The notes beneath the pieces are model-generated. The model worked only from the letters and a program-made list of their open reading frames with translations. It searched no databases and had not been told where the DNA came from. Source: Alexandriicola marinus (lineage in GTDB: Bacteria; Pseudomonadota; Alphaproteobacteria; Rhodobacterales; Rhodobacteraceae). From it: DNA of 64,000 bases. Of the stretch, positions 18,625-27,097 are shown in pieces (position 1 is the stretch's first letter; every line of letters starts with the position of its first letter). Made by a program: the position numbers and the translations under genes. The stretch is taken from the NCBI RefSeq assembly GCF_004000435.1, contig NZ_RBVZ01000004.1, forward strand, positions 62,001 through 126,000, given 5' to 3'.

Positions 18625-19020
18625 CTATTGGGCGCGCTGCCAGGTGCCGCCGTCGCGGCAGATGCCCAGGACACACCCCGACACCGACAGCGTGTCGCCC
18701 TGCAACCTCAGACGTGAATTGTAGGTCTGGTCCCGGTCGGGCGACCAGACCTTGCCGCGGTATTCACCGCCACCCTGCGCCTGCGTTTCGGATATGATCA
18801 GACGGCCGACATTGGGCGACGAGACCTGTGCACCGCCCCCGTCGAACGCCGCGACCAGCGTACCGCACAGCGCGGTGCCGCAAGGCGCCACCTCGATCAG
18901 GCCGGTATTTCCATTGTCGTCCGGCGCCGTCCGCCAGGTGCCTTCCAGCGGATCGGCGAGCGCGGCCCCGGCCGACAGGACAAGAACCGCGAGGGCGGCT
19001 GCGATTGCTTTTGGTGTCAT
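18625..19020 (-). CDS. DUF2147 secreted protein
   Basis: The 131-residue protein has a Sec signal peptide (hydrophobic stretch about residues 5-20, cleavage after GAALA) followed by a DUF2147 domain starting LEGTWRTAPDDNGNTGLIEVAPCG. Four cysteines in the mature part could form disulfides in the periplasm. ATG 19020 is chosen because the signal peptide begins there and GGAGGACTCC lies upstream; the frame stays open further but without similarity. The gene sits on the opposite strand inside the his cluster. Function is unknown. Confidence 0.88.
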   Translation of the reverse strand: MTPKAIAAALAVLVLSAGAALADPLEGTWRTAPDDNGNTGLIEVAPCGTALCGTLVAAFDGGGAQVSSPNVGRLIISETQAQGGGEYRGKVWSPDRDQTYNSRLRLQGDTLSVSGCVLGICRDGGTWQRAQ

Positions 19021-19146
19021 GGAGTCCTCCTCTTTGGCCGCAGCCTTATCCGTAGCGGGCCACTTGGCAAGAATGACGCCGGGTCGCGTTGCATCCGCAT
19101 GCGCGCGGGGCCATAAGGCCCGCGACCAACGCACAGGGACAGACAG

Positions 19147-19875
19147 ATGATCCTTTACCCCGCCATCGACCTCAAGGACGGTCAGGCCGTCCGGCTTCTG
19201 CGCGGCGACATGGACAAGGCCACCGTGTTCAGCGATGCCCCCGGCGAGCAGGCCCGCAAGTTTCAGGAGGCAGGCTGCGACTGGCTCCACCTCGTCGATC
19301 TGAACGGCGCCTTCGCGGGCAGCCCGGTCAACGGCGCGGCTGTCGAGGCAATCCTTGCGGCCACCTCGATCCCCACGCAGCTGGGCGGCGGCATCCGCGA
19401 CATGGCCACCATCGACATGTGGATCGACAAGGGCATCGCCCGGGTGATCCTCGGCACCGTTGCGGTCGAGAACCCCGATCTGGTGCGCGAGGCGGCAACG
19501 GCCCACCCCGGCCGCATCGCCGTGGGAATCGACGCGCGCGGCGGCAAGGTGGCCACACGCGGCTGGGCTGAAGAGACGAACGTCAATGCCACCGACCTTG
19601 CGCGCAGCTACGAAGACGCGGGCGTGGCCGCGATCATCTATACAGACATCGACCGCGATGGCGCGATGGGCGGGCCCAACGTCGCCGCGACCGAGGCGCT
19701 GGCGCGTGCGGTTTCGATCCCGGTGATCGCGTCGGGCGGCGTGTCGTGCATCGACGATCTGACACGGCTCAAGGCAACGGGCGTGATCTCGGGCGCCATC
19801 TCGGGCCGCGCGCTTTATGACGGCGCGCTCGATCTGGGCGCGGCACTGGCGCTGCTGCGCGAACCGGCCGCGTGA
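19147..19875 (+). CDS. hisA: Phosphoribosylformimino-5-aminoimidazole carboxamide ribotide isomerase
   Basis: The 242-residue (beta/alpha)8 isomerase begins [17 protein letters not shown] with the catalytic Asp, and has [12 protein letters not shown] and later [16 protein letters not shown] with the second catalytic Asp, followed by [13 protein letters not shown]. These show an intact HisA. It comes before hisF in the order expected for the pathway, with a 56-bp gap. Confidence 0.96.
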   Translation: MILYPAIDLKDGQAVRLLRGDMDKATVFSDAPGEQARKFQEAGCDWLHLVDLNGAFAGSPVNGAAVEAILAATSIPTQLGGGIRDMATIDMWIDKGIARVILGTVAVENPDLVREAATAHPGRIAVGIDARGGKVATRGWAEETNVNATDLARSYEDAGVAAIIYTDIDRDGAMGGPNVAATEALARAVSIPVIASGGVSCIDDLTRLKATGVISGAISGRALYDGALDLGAALALLREPAA

Positions 19876-19931
19876 TCGCAGCCCCTCGGCGCGCGCTTGC
19901 CCGGGGGGACACAACGGTCTAGGGAAATCCC

Positions 19932-20693
19932 ATGTTGAAATCGCGCATCATCCCCTGTCTCGACGTGGCCGACGGCCGCGTGGTGAAAGGCGTAAATTTC
20001 GTCGATCTGGTGGATGCGGGCGATCCGGTGGACGCGGCGCGCGCCTATGATGCGGCGGGCGCGGATGAGCTATGCTTTCTCGACATTCACGCGACCCATG
20101 AAAACCGCGGCACCATGTTCGATCTGGTGACCCGCACGGCAGAGACGGTCTTCATGCCGTTCACCGTGGGCGGCGGGGTCCGGACGCATGAGGACGTGCG
20201 CGCGCTGCTGTTGGCCGGTGCTGACAAGGTCAGCTTCAATTCCGCCGCCGTCGCCAACCCCGATGTCCTGACCGAGGCCGCGTTGCGGTTCGGCTCGCAA
20301 TGCATCGTCTGCGCGATCGACGCCAAGACGGTCGAGCCCGGCCGGTGGGAGATCTTCACCCATGGCGGGCGCAGACCGACGGGGGTCGACGCGGTCGAAT
20401 TCGCGATCACCGCGGCGGCCAAGGGCGCGGGCGAGATCCTTCTGACCTCGATGGATCGGGACGGCACCAAGGCGGGCTTCAACATCCCCCTCACCCGCGC
20501 GATCGCGGATGCCGTCGACATCCCCGTCATCGCAAGCGGCGGTGTCGGCACGCTCGATCACCTCGTCGAGGGCGTGACCGAAGGCGGGGCGAGCGCGGTT
20601 CTGGCCGCCTCGATCTTCCATTTCGGCACCTACACCATCGCCGAGGCCAAGGCCCATATGGCCGCGGCCGGCATTCCCATGAGGCTGACATGA
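19932..20693 (+). CDS. hisF: Imidazole glycerol phosphate synthase, cyclase subunit
   Basis: The 253-residue HisF begins [23 protein letters not shown] with the first catalytic Asp and has [15 protein letters not shown] with the second, plus [13 protein letters not shown] for phosphate binding. It forms the synthase with HisH, closing the imidazole ring. The stop overlaps the hisE start (ATGA). Confidence 0.97.
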   Translation: MLKSRIIPCLDVADGRVVKGVNFVDLVDAGDPVDAARAYDAAGADELCFLDIHATHENRGTMFDLVTRTAETVFMPFTVGGGVRTHEDVRALLLAGADKVSFNSAAVANPDVLTEAALRFGSQCIVCAIDAKTVEPGRWEIFTHGGRRPTGVDAVEFAITAAAKGAGEILLTSMDRDGTKAGFNIPLTRAIADAVDIPVIASGGVGTLDHLVEGVTEGGASAVLAASIFHFGTYTIAEAKAHMAAAGIPMRLT

Positions 20694-21001
20694 GCATCGC
20701 GGCCCTTGCCCGCACCATCGCCGCGCGTGCGGATGCCGACCCGTCCGAAAGCTGGACGGCCAAGCTCCTCGCGAATCCGGAAAAGGCCGCCGAGAAATTC
20801 GGCGAAGAGGCGGTCGAGGCGATCATCGAGGCCGTGAAGAACGACCCCGAACGCCTGACCTCCGAAGCGGCGGATGCGATCTATCACCTTCTGGTCATGT
20901 GCGCGGCCCGCGGCGTGACGCTCGGTGATATCGAGGCCGAACTGACCCGGCGCGACGGCACCTCGGGCCTCGCCGAAAAGGCCGCTCGCAAGGGCGGCTA
21001 G
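20690..21001 (+). CDS. hisE: Phosphoribosyl-ATP pyrophosphatase
   Basis: The 103-residue all-alpha MazG-like enzyme performs the second step of histidine synthesis. The [14 protein letters not shown] segment and ESAADxxYH-like [12 protein letters not shown] carry the Mg-binding acidic residues. It is translationally coupled to hisF and converges on the CoA-binding gene, overlapping it by four bases at the 3' ends. Confidence 0.95.
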   Translation: MSIAALARTIAARADADPSESWTAKLLANPEKAAEKFGEEAVEAIIEAVKNDPERLTSEAADAIYHLLVMCAARGVTLGDIEAELTRRDGTSGLAEKAARKGG

Positions 21002-21477
21002 AACCGGCCCGGCAGTTTCGACGATATCCGACCGGTGGCAAAGCCGCCCATCCGCAATTCGCCGGCAAGGCGCTGGTATTCCTGTTTCGGGCACAGATCC
21101 TCGATCACCGTCACGTCACGCGCGCGCGCCATGTCGGCGGCCTCGGCGTTGCGCACGCCGATCTGCATCCAGACGGTTCCCAGCCCGGGCCAGAGCGACA
21201 GCGCCTCTTCCACGATAGGCGGCACCGCCTCGGACCGGCGAAAGATGTCGACCATGTCGATCTCGGCCTCGATCTCGGAGAGCGAGGCGCGAACCGTTTC
21301 CCCGAACAGCACCTGACCCGCCGCCTTGGGATTGACGCCGATCACCCGGTATCCGCGCTGCGTCAGGTAACGGCCCACGAAATATGAGGCGCGCAGCGGA
21401 TCGGGCGAGGCCCCGACAAGGGCGATCGTCCGGGTCCGGTCAAAGACGGCGCGCAGGATAGCATCGGAAGGTTTCAT
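20998..21477 (-). CDS. CoA-binding domain protein (YccU-like)
   Basis: The 159-residue protein is a single Rossmann-type CoA-binding domain: TIALVGASPDPLRASYFVGRYLTQRGYRVIGVNP near the N-terminus, then IDMVDIFRRSEAVPPIVEEAL and VWMQIGVRNAEAADMARARDVTVIEDLCPK. This resembles E. coli YccU and the CoA-binding part of acyl-CoA synthetases, without the ligase domains. ATG 21477 is preferred over the longer frame to 21558, which crosses a terminator. The biochemical role is not known. Confidence 0.88.
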   Translation of the reverse strand: MKPSDAILRAVFDRTRTIALVGASPDPLRASYFVGRYLTQRGYRVIGVNPKAAGQVLFGETVRASLSEIEAEIDMVDIFRRSEAVPPIVEEALSLWPGLGTVWMQIGVRNAEAADMARARDVTVIEDLCPKQEYQRLAGELRMGGFATGRISSKLPGRF

Positions 21478-21524
21478 CCCACAGATGTGCCCGAGTTTCG
21501 GCCCGCCGAAAAGTCCCGCAGACG

Positions 21525-21556
21525 AAAAAGCGCCCGAAGGGAGGACCTCCGGGCGC
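21525..21556 (-). terminator. Rho-independent terminator after the YHS gene
   Basis: On the minus strand GCGCCCG (21556-21550) pairs with CGGGCGC (21536-21530) and is followed at once by TTTTT (21529-21525). It ends transcription from the YHS-domain gene about 140 nt past its stop and shields the CoA-binding gene. Confidence 0.8.
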
Positions 21557-21697
21557 ACAGGTGCGGAACGAGGGACAGTGAAACCGAATGGACCTGTTCC
21601 TGGGGCCCATTCTTGACATTTACATAGGAACGCCCCTGCCGCGGTGAAAGATCCTGCTCATGAAACTGTGATCAGCGCACGGGCTGAGCCCAAGGGC

Positions 21698-22156
21698 TCA
21701 TGCATCAAGGATCGAAGGCCAGTGGCCGTCGGCACTCTGGATGTTGCCCGGTATGTCGCGGGACCAGCGATCCCGGATCGACAGGCTGTAGTTGAGGTAA
21801 AGCCGGTCTTCGTGGATCGTCCAGGCCTCGGGGACAGACGAGGCGATATACCCGCGCGACATCGCGAAGGCGCAGTAGCCGCCGTATTGCGGTGCATAAG
21901 CGGTGGGGTTCATCTCGAACCGTTCCATGTTGGCCGCGCTCGCAAAGTGCCAGATCGCGCCATCCCACATCAGCGCGTGATCCGCTTTGCCCTGCACGGG
22001 CGCGCCCTCGGTGAAGAAGGCCACGGGATCGGCGCCACGGATCGCGATGCCCCCATCAGAGAAGACCGGCGGTTCCGACGCCATCGCGGGGCGGGTCAGC
22101 AGGGAAAGGGCCGGAAGGGCAAGCGAAGCCCCGAGAAGGGCGCGGCGGGTCAGCAT
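21698..22156 (-). CDS. Exported YHS-domain protein with twin-arginine signal
   Basis: The 152-residue protein starts MLTRRALLGASLALPALSLL, a short Tat-like signal ending at AMA-SEP. The mature part is a YHS domain (GIAIRGADPVAFFTEGAPVQGKADHALMWDGAIWHFASAANMERFEMNPTAYAPQYGGYCAFAMSRG), which in relatives binds metal or sits beside metal-handling proteins. It is monocistronic, with a 3' untranslated region ending in a strong terminator. The exact function is not established. Confidence 0.88.
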   Translation of the reverse strand: MLTRRALLGASLALPALSLLTRPAMASEPPVFSDGGIAIRGADPVAFFTEGAPVQGKADHALMWDGAIWHFASAANMERFEMNPTAYAPQYGGYCAFAMSRGYIASSVPEAWTIHEDRLYLNYSLSIRDRWSRDIPGNIQSADGHWPSILDA

Positions 22157-22259
22157 CTGTCTTTCTCCGTCAATGATCCGTGTCGAGGATCAAGATGGGC
22201 GAATCCCTGCCGCCTGCAAAGCCGCCTCGCCAAGGCGTGACAACACGCGATGAATTGTT

Positions 22260-22571
22260 TCAGTCGAAGATATCCTCGACCACGTCGAATATCTCCTCGA
22301 GGAACTTACGCCGGAAGCTTTTCTTTTTCTTGGGTTTCTTATGGTAGCGATCCGGCGTTTTCGCCATCGCCCGCTCATGCGAGGACAGGCCCGGACGGGG
22401 CGTATGGGCTTGCTGCACCGGGCGCGGCTCGTCGCGTTTCGGTAACATTTTCAGATCGTGAAGCTGCGCCCCGCAGGCAGCGCAACTCAGTTCATGCCGG
22501 GTCTTCCCGGTCAGAACCAGCGCGGCGCGCGTGCCGCAGTAGCAGCAGGTTGCGATCTTTGTTCCGTTCAT
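22260..22571 (-). CDS. Small zinc-ribbon protein of unknown function
   Basis: The 103-residue protein has an N-terminal zinc ribbon with Cys pairs at residues 9/12 and 30/33 (CCYCG and CAACG). A Lys/Arg-rich middle (DRYHKKPKKKKSFRRKF) and an acidic tail (LEEIFDVVEDIFD) follow. Its start overlaps the rRNA methyltransferase stop by four bases, so the two are probably cotranslated. The basic stretch and partner suggest RNA or ribosome contact, but that is only a guess. Confidence 0.8.
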   Translation of the reverse strand: MNGTKIATCCYCGTRAALVLTGKTRHELSCAACGAQLHDLKMLPKRDEPRPVQQAHTPRPGLSSHERAMAKTPDRYHKKPKKKKSFRRKFLEEIFDVVEDIFD

Positions 22572-23371
22572 GTCGTGCCGTCACCCCGTATCGGACCTTG
22601 TCTTGTGGCATATAGGGAGACCGCCGCCGCATTCGAGACGTTGAGCGAACCGAATGCACCGGCTGCGTCAATTCGGACAAGGTAATCGCAGGTCTCGCGG
22701 GTCCGTTCGCGCAGGCCCGGCCCCTCGGCCCCGAGAACAAGGGCCACCGGGCGATCCTCGTGGCCCGCCATGGCCGCAGCAATCGTCAACTCGGCCTCAC
22801 CGTCAAGACCGAGGACGAGGTAGCCCATCGCCTTGAGCGCCTCCATCGTCTCGGCAAGGTTGCGGACCCGCAGATAGGGTTGCCGTTCCAGCGCGCCGCT
22901 GGCCGTCTTTGCAAGCGCGCCGGTTTCGGGCGCGGCATGGCGCTGAACGCCGATCACGGCGCGCGCGCCGAACACCTCGGCCGAGCGCAGGATCGCGCCC
23001 ACGTTGTGCGGATCGCTGACCCGGTCGAGCAGGACGATGCGCGCAGGATCGACACCGCGGGAGGTCGCCACCTCCTCGAGGCTGCCCCAGTCGAGGGGCC
23101 GCACCTCCAGCGCCGCGCCCTGATGAACCGAGCCCGGATCAATCGGCGCAGGGAACTTTCGCGGATCGGCGATTTCGGGTTCGATGCCGGCCGCGGCGAT
23201 CGCCTCTTCCAGCCGTGCGGCCGCATTGCGCGTCACGATAAGGCGCAGCCGCTCGCGTCGCGGGTTCATCAGCGCGTCCCGCACCGCATGAAGCCCGAAC
23301 AGCCAGACCGTCTCATTGGCGGCGGCGCGTTTGGCCTGTTCCTTTTCCACGACCCATTTCGGCTTTTTCAT
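22568..23371 (-). CDS. rlmB: SpoU/TrmH family 23S rRNA 2'-O-methyltransferase (RlmB-like)
   Basis: The 267-residue protein has an N-terminal substrate-binding domain (WLFGLHAVRDALMNPRRE...) and a SPOUT knot with the three SpoU motifs: VLLDRVSDPHNVGAILRSAEVFG, VALVLGAEGPGLRERT and GAFGSLNVSNAAAVSLYATR. RlmB methylates G2251 in E. coli 23S rRNA. ATG 23371 starts the conserved sequence; the frame is open further upstream. tRNA-Tyr is divergent on the other strand. Confidence 0.9.
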   Translation of the reverse strand: MKKPKWVVEKEQAKRAAANETVWLFGLHAVRDALMNPRRERLRLIVTRNAAARLEEAIAAAGIEPEIADPRKFPAPIDPGSVHQGAALEVRPLDWGSLEEVATSRGVDPARIVLLDRVSDPHNVGAILRSAEVFGARAVIGVQRHAAPETGALAKTASGALERQPYLRVRNLAETMEALKAMGYLVLGLDGEAELTIAAAMAGHEDRPVALVLGAEGPGLRERTRETCDYLVRIDAAGAFGSLNVSNAAAVSLYATRQGPIRGDGTT

Positions 23372-23517
23372 CGGCGGATTCCCTTGTTTGCTCAGGCTTG
23401 TGCGCCCCAAGGCCGCCGGGTGCAAGGTTCTGACGGATTTTCCGTGTTGGCGCGTCTTGACGGGCCGCACCGCTTTGCATATTCACCCGCTGTTCGCGCG
23501 GGCAACCGGCGAATAGT

Positions 23518-23601
23518 GGGCGACAGGCCGCAAGGTGTGGCAGGGGACTGTAACTCCCTCGCGGAGACGCACGCCTGGTTCGATTCCAGGGTCGCCCACC
23601 A
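23518..23601 (+). tRNA. tRNA-Tyr (anticodon GTA)
   Basis: A complete class II tRNA: acceptor stem GGGCGAC (23518-23524) pairs with GTCGCCC (23591-23597), followed by discriminator A and an encoded CCA. The anticodon loop reads CTGTAAC with anticodon GTA, a long variable arm follows, and the T arm contains GGTTCGATTCC. It reads Tyr codons. Confidence 0.97.
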
Positions 23602-23654
23602 CTTTCATCCTGAAAATGATCTGGCTTCAGCACCCACGCGGTGTTTTTTGCGCG

Positions 23655-23679
23655 AAGACACGACCTGTGGTTGTGTCTT
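23655..23679. repeat. 11-bp stem hairpin downstream of tRNA-Tyr
   Basis: AAGACACGACC and GGTTGTGTCTT flank a three-base loop (TGT), pairing fully with one G-U. It lies about 54 bp after tRNA-Tyr and has no U tract, so a role in tRNA 3' processing or termination is possible but not shown. Confidence 0.5.
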
Positions 23680-23696
23680 ATGCCTGCGAAATTCTT

Positions 23697-23714
23697 CGAT
23701 TGTTGAAACAATCG
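23697..23714. promoter_or_regulatory. 18-bp perfect palindrome, candidate operator
   Basis: CGATTGTT and AACAATCG are perfect inverted arms around a GA centre, about 210 bp before the halogenase-like gene. Dimeric regulators of the TetR or MarR type bind sites of this size; no such regulator is encoded nearby. Confidence 0.45.
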
Positions 23715-23920
23715 GCAAAGATCCGAACTCTTGGTCAGGAAGGTGCGGTTTTCCGGACCTTCCTTGACGTTGCGTCACGAAAAGACTGGATCGAAAGTGT
23801 GCAAATGATGTAACTTTAGTTAGCCCGCGTGATTTCCGCAGGGGCGATGGGTCGTCACAACATTGACTTTTTTGTCGTTAATTAGCTGCGTTTGCCAGCC
23901 CCAAAACCGGGAGTGATTTG

Positions 23921-25675
23921 ATGTCTCTTGATCTGAGTGGCGCCTCTGCCCGCGCCAATTTCGATAAGCCTGTTGATGTCTTGATTTGCGGTGGCGGATT
24001 CGCCGGTCTGACGCTCGCGATACAGATCCGCCGCGAAGTTCCCGGGGCGACGGTCGCGATCCTCGACAAACTGGAACGTCCCTTCCCCGAAGCGGCATTC
24101 AAGATCGGAGAGTCGACCGTCGAACTGGCCGCGCATTACATGCGCGACATCCTCGGGCTTGCCGACTACATGGATGATCGTCATCTCAGAAAACTGGGGC
24201 TGCGGTTCTTCTTCAAGGATGACGATTCGAAAGACTTCGCCGACCGCCCCGAAGTGGGCCTGTCGAAATTCGCGACCGTCCCGTCATACCAGATCGACAG
24301 GGGCCGGTTCGAGAATGACCTGCGCGCCATGGTCGAAGATATGGGCGTGCAGCTGATCGAGGGCGCCCGGATCGAAACGATCGAAATCAACGAGCGTGAT
24401 CAACCGCACAAGGTCACGTTCTTCCGCGATGCGGACGGTCCCGACCTTCAGGAGATGGAATGCCGCTGGGTCGTCGATGCCGCAGGACGGATGCGCATGA
24501 TCCAGCGTCAGCTGGGTCTGGGCAAACGGCGCGAGGCCGATCACCACGCCGTCTGGTTCCGGGTCGAGGGCCGCGTCGACATGGACGACCTCGTTCCGCG
24601 CGAGAATACGGAATGGCATGACCGGGTCCCCGGCGAAATCCGGTATTTCTCGACCAATCACCTCGTCGATACCGGCTACTGGGTCTGGATCATTCCGCTG
24701 TCGTCCGGCTACACCAGCGTGGGCATCGTGGCCGACAAGGCCTATCACCCGCTCGAAACCTTCCGGACACGCGAAAAGTCGCGTGAATGGCTGGAACAGA
24801 ACGAGCCCGATTTCGCCAAGCTGATCGCCGACAAGGAATTCGTCGATTTCGGCGTCATGCGCGCCTACAGCCACACCTCCGACAAGGTGTTCTCGGCCGA
24901 CCGCTGGGCCTGCACCGGCGATGCCGGCGTTTTCGCCGATCCGATGTATGCCCCCGGCGCCGACCTGATCGCCTTTGCCAATTGCTGCATTTCGCATCTG
25001 GTCGCCAAGGATATGACAGGCGAACTCACGGATGCGGATGTCGAAGAGAAAAGCCGTTTCGTGATCTCGTTCGGGGAGCTTCTGACGCGCTCGATCCAGA
25101 TCAACTATCACCTGCTGGGTCATCCCAACGTGATGGCGGCCAAGCTGTTCTGGGATATCCTCGCGGGCTGGTCCTTTGTGCAGCCGTTGTTCTTCGGGCA
25201 AACCTTCCTCGACGGCCAGAAACACAAGACCGTGCGCGCGGTTAGCCGCAACTTCTTCTACATGTCGCTTCAGATGAACAACTTCTTCGGTGACTGGGCG
25301 GCAAAGGGCGGCAAGGGCGATATCGGTTACAAGTGGATCGACTATTTCGCCGTCGACGAAGTGCGCCGGATGCGCGACCGGAACCTCAAGGCCGGGAAGT
25401 CCGTCGACGAACTGGTCGAGGATCAGAAACTGAACATGAAGCTGGTCGAAGAGATGGCCATCGTGCTGTTCCGTATCGCGGTCAGGGATTGCCATCCCGA
25501 ACTCTATCACAAGGTCGCTGATACCTGGATCAACGCCTGGGCCATCAGCCTCGACCCGTCCACATGGGAAGAGCGCGGGCTGTTCAAGCCAACGACAGAG
25601 CCGCGCGATCTATCCCATTTCGAGGAACCCCTTTACCAGCTGTTCAACCTCAGCGTGGTTGAAGAAGCCGCCTGA
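23921..25675 (+). CDS. Flavin-dependent halogenase-like FAD enzyme
   Basis: The 584-residue protein has an N-terminal FAD site GGGFAG (residues 24-29), a KIGES motif with Lys61 at the place of the halogenase active-site lysine, and WVWIIP (254-259), matching the WxWxIP signature of flavin-dependent halogenases. A later FADPMYAPGAD (from 338) corresponds to the Fx.Px.Sx.G motif with Ala in place of Ser. The C-terminal third (about 400-584) is an extra helical region. ATG 23921 follows GGGAG; the TTG just before is not needed. These signs suggest a halogenase or close oxygenase relative; the substrate is unknown. Confidence 0.72.
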   Translation: MSLDLSGASARANFDKPVDVLICGGGFAGLTLAIQIRREVPGATVAILDKLERPFPEAAFKIGESTVELAAHYMRDILGLADYMDDRHLRKLGLRFFFKDDDSKDFADRPEVGLSKFATVPSYQIDRGRFENDLRAMVEDMGVQLIEGARIETIEINERDQPHKVTFFRDADGPDLQEMECRWVVDAAGRMRMIQRQLGLGKRREADHHAVWFRVEGRVDMDDLVPRENTEWHDRVPGEIRYFSTNHLVDTGYWVWIIPLSSGYTSVGIVADKAYHPLETFRTREKSREWLEQNEPDFAKLIADKEFVDFGVMRAYSHTSDKVFSADRWACTGDAGVFADPMYAPGADLIAFANCCISHLVAKDMTGELTDADVEEKSRFVISFGELLTRSIQINYHLLGHPNVMAAKLFWDILAGWSFVQPLFFGQTFLDGQKHKTVRAVSRNFFYMSLQMNNFFGDWAAKGGKGDIGYKWIDYFAVDEVRRMRDRNLKAGKSVDELVEDQKLNMKLVEEMAIVLFRIAVRDCHPELYHKVADTWINAWAISLDPSTWEERGLFKPTTEPRDLSHFEEPLYQLFNLSVVEEAA

Positions 25676-25696
25676 AGGACGCCCGCGAAACCAATG

Positions 25697-25780
25697 AATG
25701 CGCCGGTCCGCAAGGCTGGCGCATTGTCGCGATTGGGCCTTTCGCCTTGCCCAGACCCGGCTCCCCGAATAGGTCTGGGC
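25697..25780. repeat. Two hairpins between the halogenase-like and sulfotransferase genes
   Basis: The 134-bp gap holds two inverted repeats: AATGCGCC / GGCGCATT (25697-25725) and GCCCAGACC / GGTCTGGGC (25749-25780). Neither is followed by a U tract. They may limit read-through or stabilise the upstream message. Confidence 0.5.
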
Positions 25781-25809
25781 CATCGTAGATCTACCCGTTT
25801 GGAACTGTC

Positions 25810-26484
25810 ATGGATTTGAAGATCATAGGCGCCGGTTTCGGCCGTACTGGAACCTCCTCCGTACGGGAGGCCCTCGGCGATCTGGGGTACAATTGTTACC
25901 ACATGTCCGAGGTGCTTTTCAGCGCCGATCGAAAATCGGATATCGATTTCTGGCGGTCGGCATGGGCCACGGAAGACCGCAGCAAGATCGACTGGAGCAA
26001 GCTCTATGAGGGCTTCGACGCAACGATCGATTTCCCCGGTTCGGCGTTCTGGAAAGAGCTTTCCGAGGCGTTCCCCGACTCGAAGGTCATCCTCACGCAT
26101 CATCCCAAGGGCCCCGAGGGATGGTATGAAAGCACGATCAACACGATTTATGGCGGCATGGGGCCGGCGGGAAGCACCGAATTCGGCCGCAAGGTCAACG
26201 ACCTGATGAACGAGATCGTCTGGGAAGGGATGCTGCGCGGCACCATGGACGATCGCGATGCCGCAATCGCACGCTACAACGAACACACTCAGGAAGTGAT
26301 GGACACGATCCCCGCCGACCGGCTTCTGGTGTTCAGCGCCGATCAGGGATGGGGCCCGCTGACCAAATTCCTTGGTGTCGATTATCGCGAGGGCGCCTTC
26401 CCCAAGACCAACGACCGCGAGGCCATGGCCCGCACGGTCGCACGGCTCAAGCGGATGAAGGAATTCGGCCGCTCGAAGGGGTGA
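25810..26484 (+). CDS. Sulfotransferase family P-loop protein
   Basis: The 224-residue protein begins MDLKIIGAGFGRTGTSSVREAL, a PAPS-type phosphosulfate loop (GRTGTSS), and continues KVILTHHPKGPEGWYESTINTIYG, at the position of the 3' phosphate-binding strand. It resembles the small eukaryote-like sulfotransferase family often found in Roseobacter genomes. The place of the usual DPRD/HRDP-type Arg is taken by HHPKGPEGW, so activity is not certain. It follows the halogenase-like gene on the same strand and may share its transcript, but two hairpins lie between them. Confidence 0.75.
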   Translation: MDLKIIGAGFGRTGTSSVREALGDLGYNCYHMSEVLFSADRKSDIDFWRSAWATEDRSKIDWSKLYEGFDATIDFPGSAFWKELSEAFPDSKVILTHHPKGPEGWYESTINTIYGGMGPAGSTEFGRKVNDLMNEIVWEGMLRGTMDDRDAAIARYNEHTQEVMDTIPADRLLVFSADQGWGPLTKFLGVDYREGAFPKTNDREAMARTVARLKRMKEFGRSKG

Positions 26485-26493
26485 TCCGGCCGA

Positions 26494-26985
26494 TCAGGGC
26501 ATCAGGACATTGGGCCGGGTGAAGACGGCGAAATCCGTCGTGCCGTCGTCGAAGACCAGCTCCACATAGATCGTCTCCACGCTTTCGGGCGGGAGCGTGA
26601 TGTAGGGCAGGAAATTGACCACATCCGTCATCGCATTGGGCTGGGCGGTCTCCTCGTGGCAGGGCTCCATCGGGAAGGATTGCAGCGTCTCGTCACTGTT
26701 GATGCTGTAGCGAATTTCCCAAAGCCCGCAGCGCCACGCCAGAAGATGCGTGAAATAGACGAGGTCATTCCCCTCGTAGAGACGAACCGCAACCCAGTTC
26801 TGTTTCGTCATGCCGAGGATCGGCTTGACCTCGATCGCCGTGGTGAATTTTCCGGTGGGCACCTGTGGCTCGGGTTCGCGGACAATCGGCGCCACCGGAT
26901 CGGCAGCCGCCAGATCGGGGCCGCCCTCCGGTACCGGCAGGCCAAGCGCGATGCCGATCAGGAAGGGAATAAACAATTGGATCAT
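26494..26985 (-). CDS. Conserved secreted protein of unknown function
   Basis: The 163-residue protein has an N-terminal signal peptide (MIQLFIPFLIGIALGLPVP) and a beta-rich mature domain with WVAVRLYEGNDLVYFTHLLAWRCGLWEIRYSIN and ETIYVELVFDDGTTDFAVF. Two Cys residues, RCG and PCHEE, could form a disulfide. ATG 26985 is used because the signal starts there. I do not recognise the family. It converges on the sulfotransferase-like gene and is divergent from the glycosyltransferase-like gene. Confidence 0.75.
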   Translation of the reverse strand: MIQLFIPFLIGIALGLPVPEGGPDLAAADPVAPIVREPEPQVPTGKFTTAIEVKPILGMTKQNWVAVRLYEGNDLVYFTHLLAWRCGLWEIRYSINSDETLQSFPMEPCHEETAQPNAMTDVVNFLPYITLPPESVETIYVELVFDDGTTDFAVFTRPNVLMP

Positions 26986-27097
26986 AACACATCTCCGAAA
27001 AACGGCCCCCCCTGACAATCGAAGGCCCAAGCAATGACTTTCTAGACAGACCTCCGCACCCTATACTGGCCAAAAATCCAGAGTGGGCAGTGAAATT

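Larger units (their letters stand above)
23602..23920. other. Gene-free, comparatively AT-rich gap with two inverted repeats
   Basis: No credible gene is seen in this 319-bp stretch between tRNA-Tyr and the halogenase-like gene. It holds a hairpin at 23655-23679 (11-bp stem with one G-U pair, loop TGT) and an 18-bp perfect palindrome at 23697-23714 (CGATTGTT, GA, AACAATCG). The base composition drops towards AT from about 23690 to 23890, suggesting a control region for the halogenase-like gene. Confidence 0.6.

Noticed and set aside
19021-19914. N-terminal extension of the DUF2147 frame on the minus strand
   Set aside because: It is antisense to hisA and comes before a clear signal peptide at 19020.
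24284-25510. A 408-codon minus-strand frame inside the halogenase-like gene
   Set aside because: Shadow frame with no domain; the plus-strand protein has clear FAD and WxWxIP motifs.
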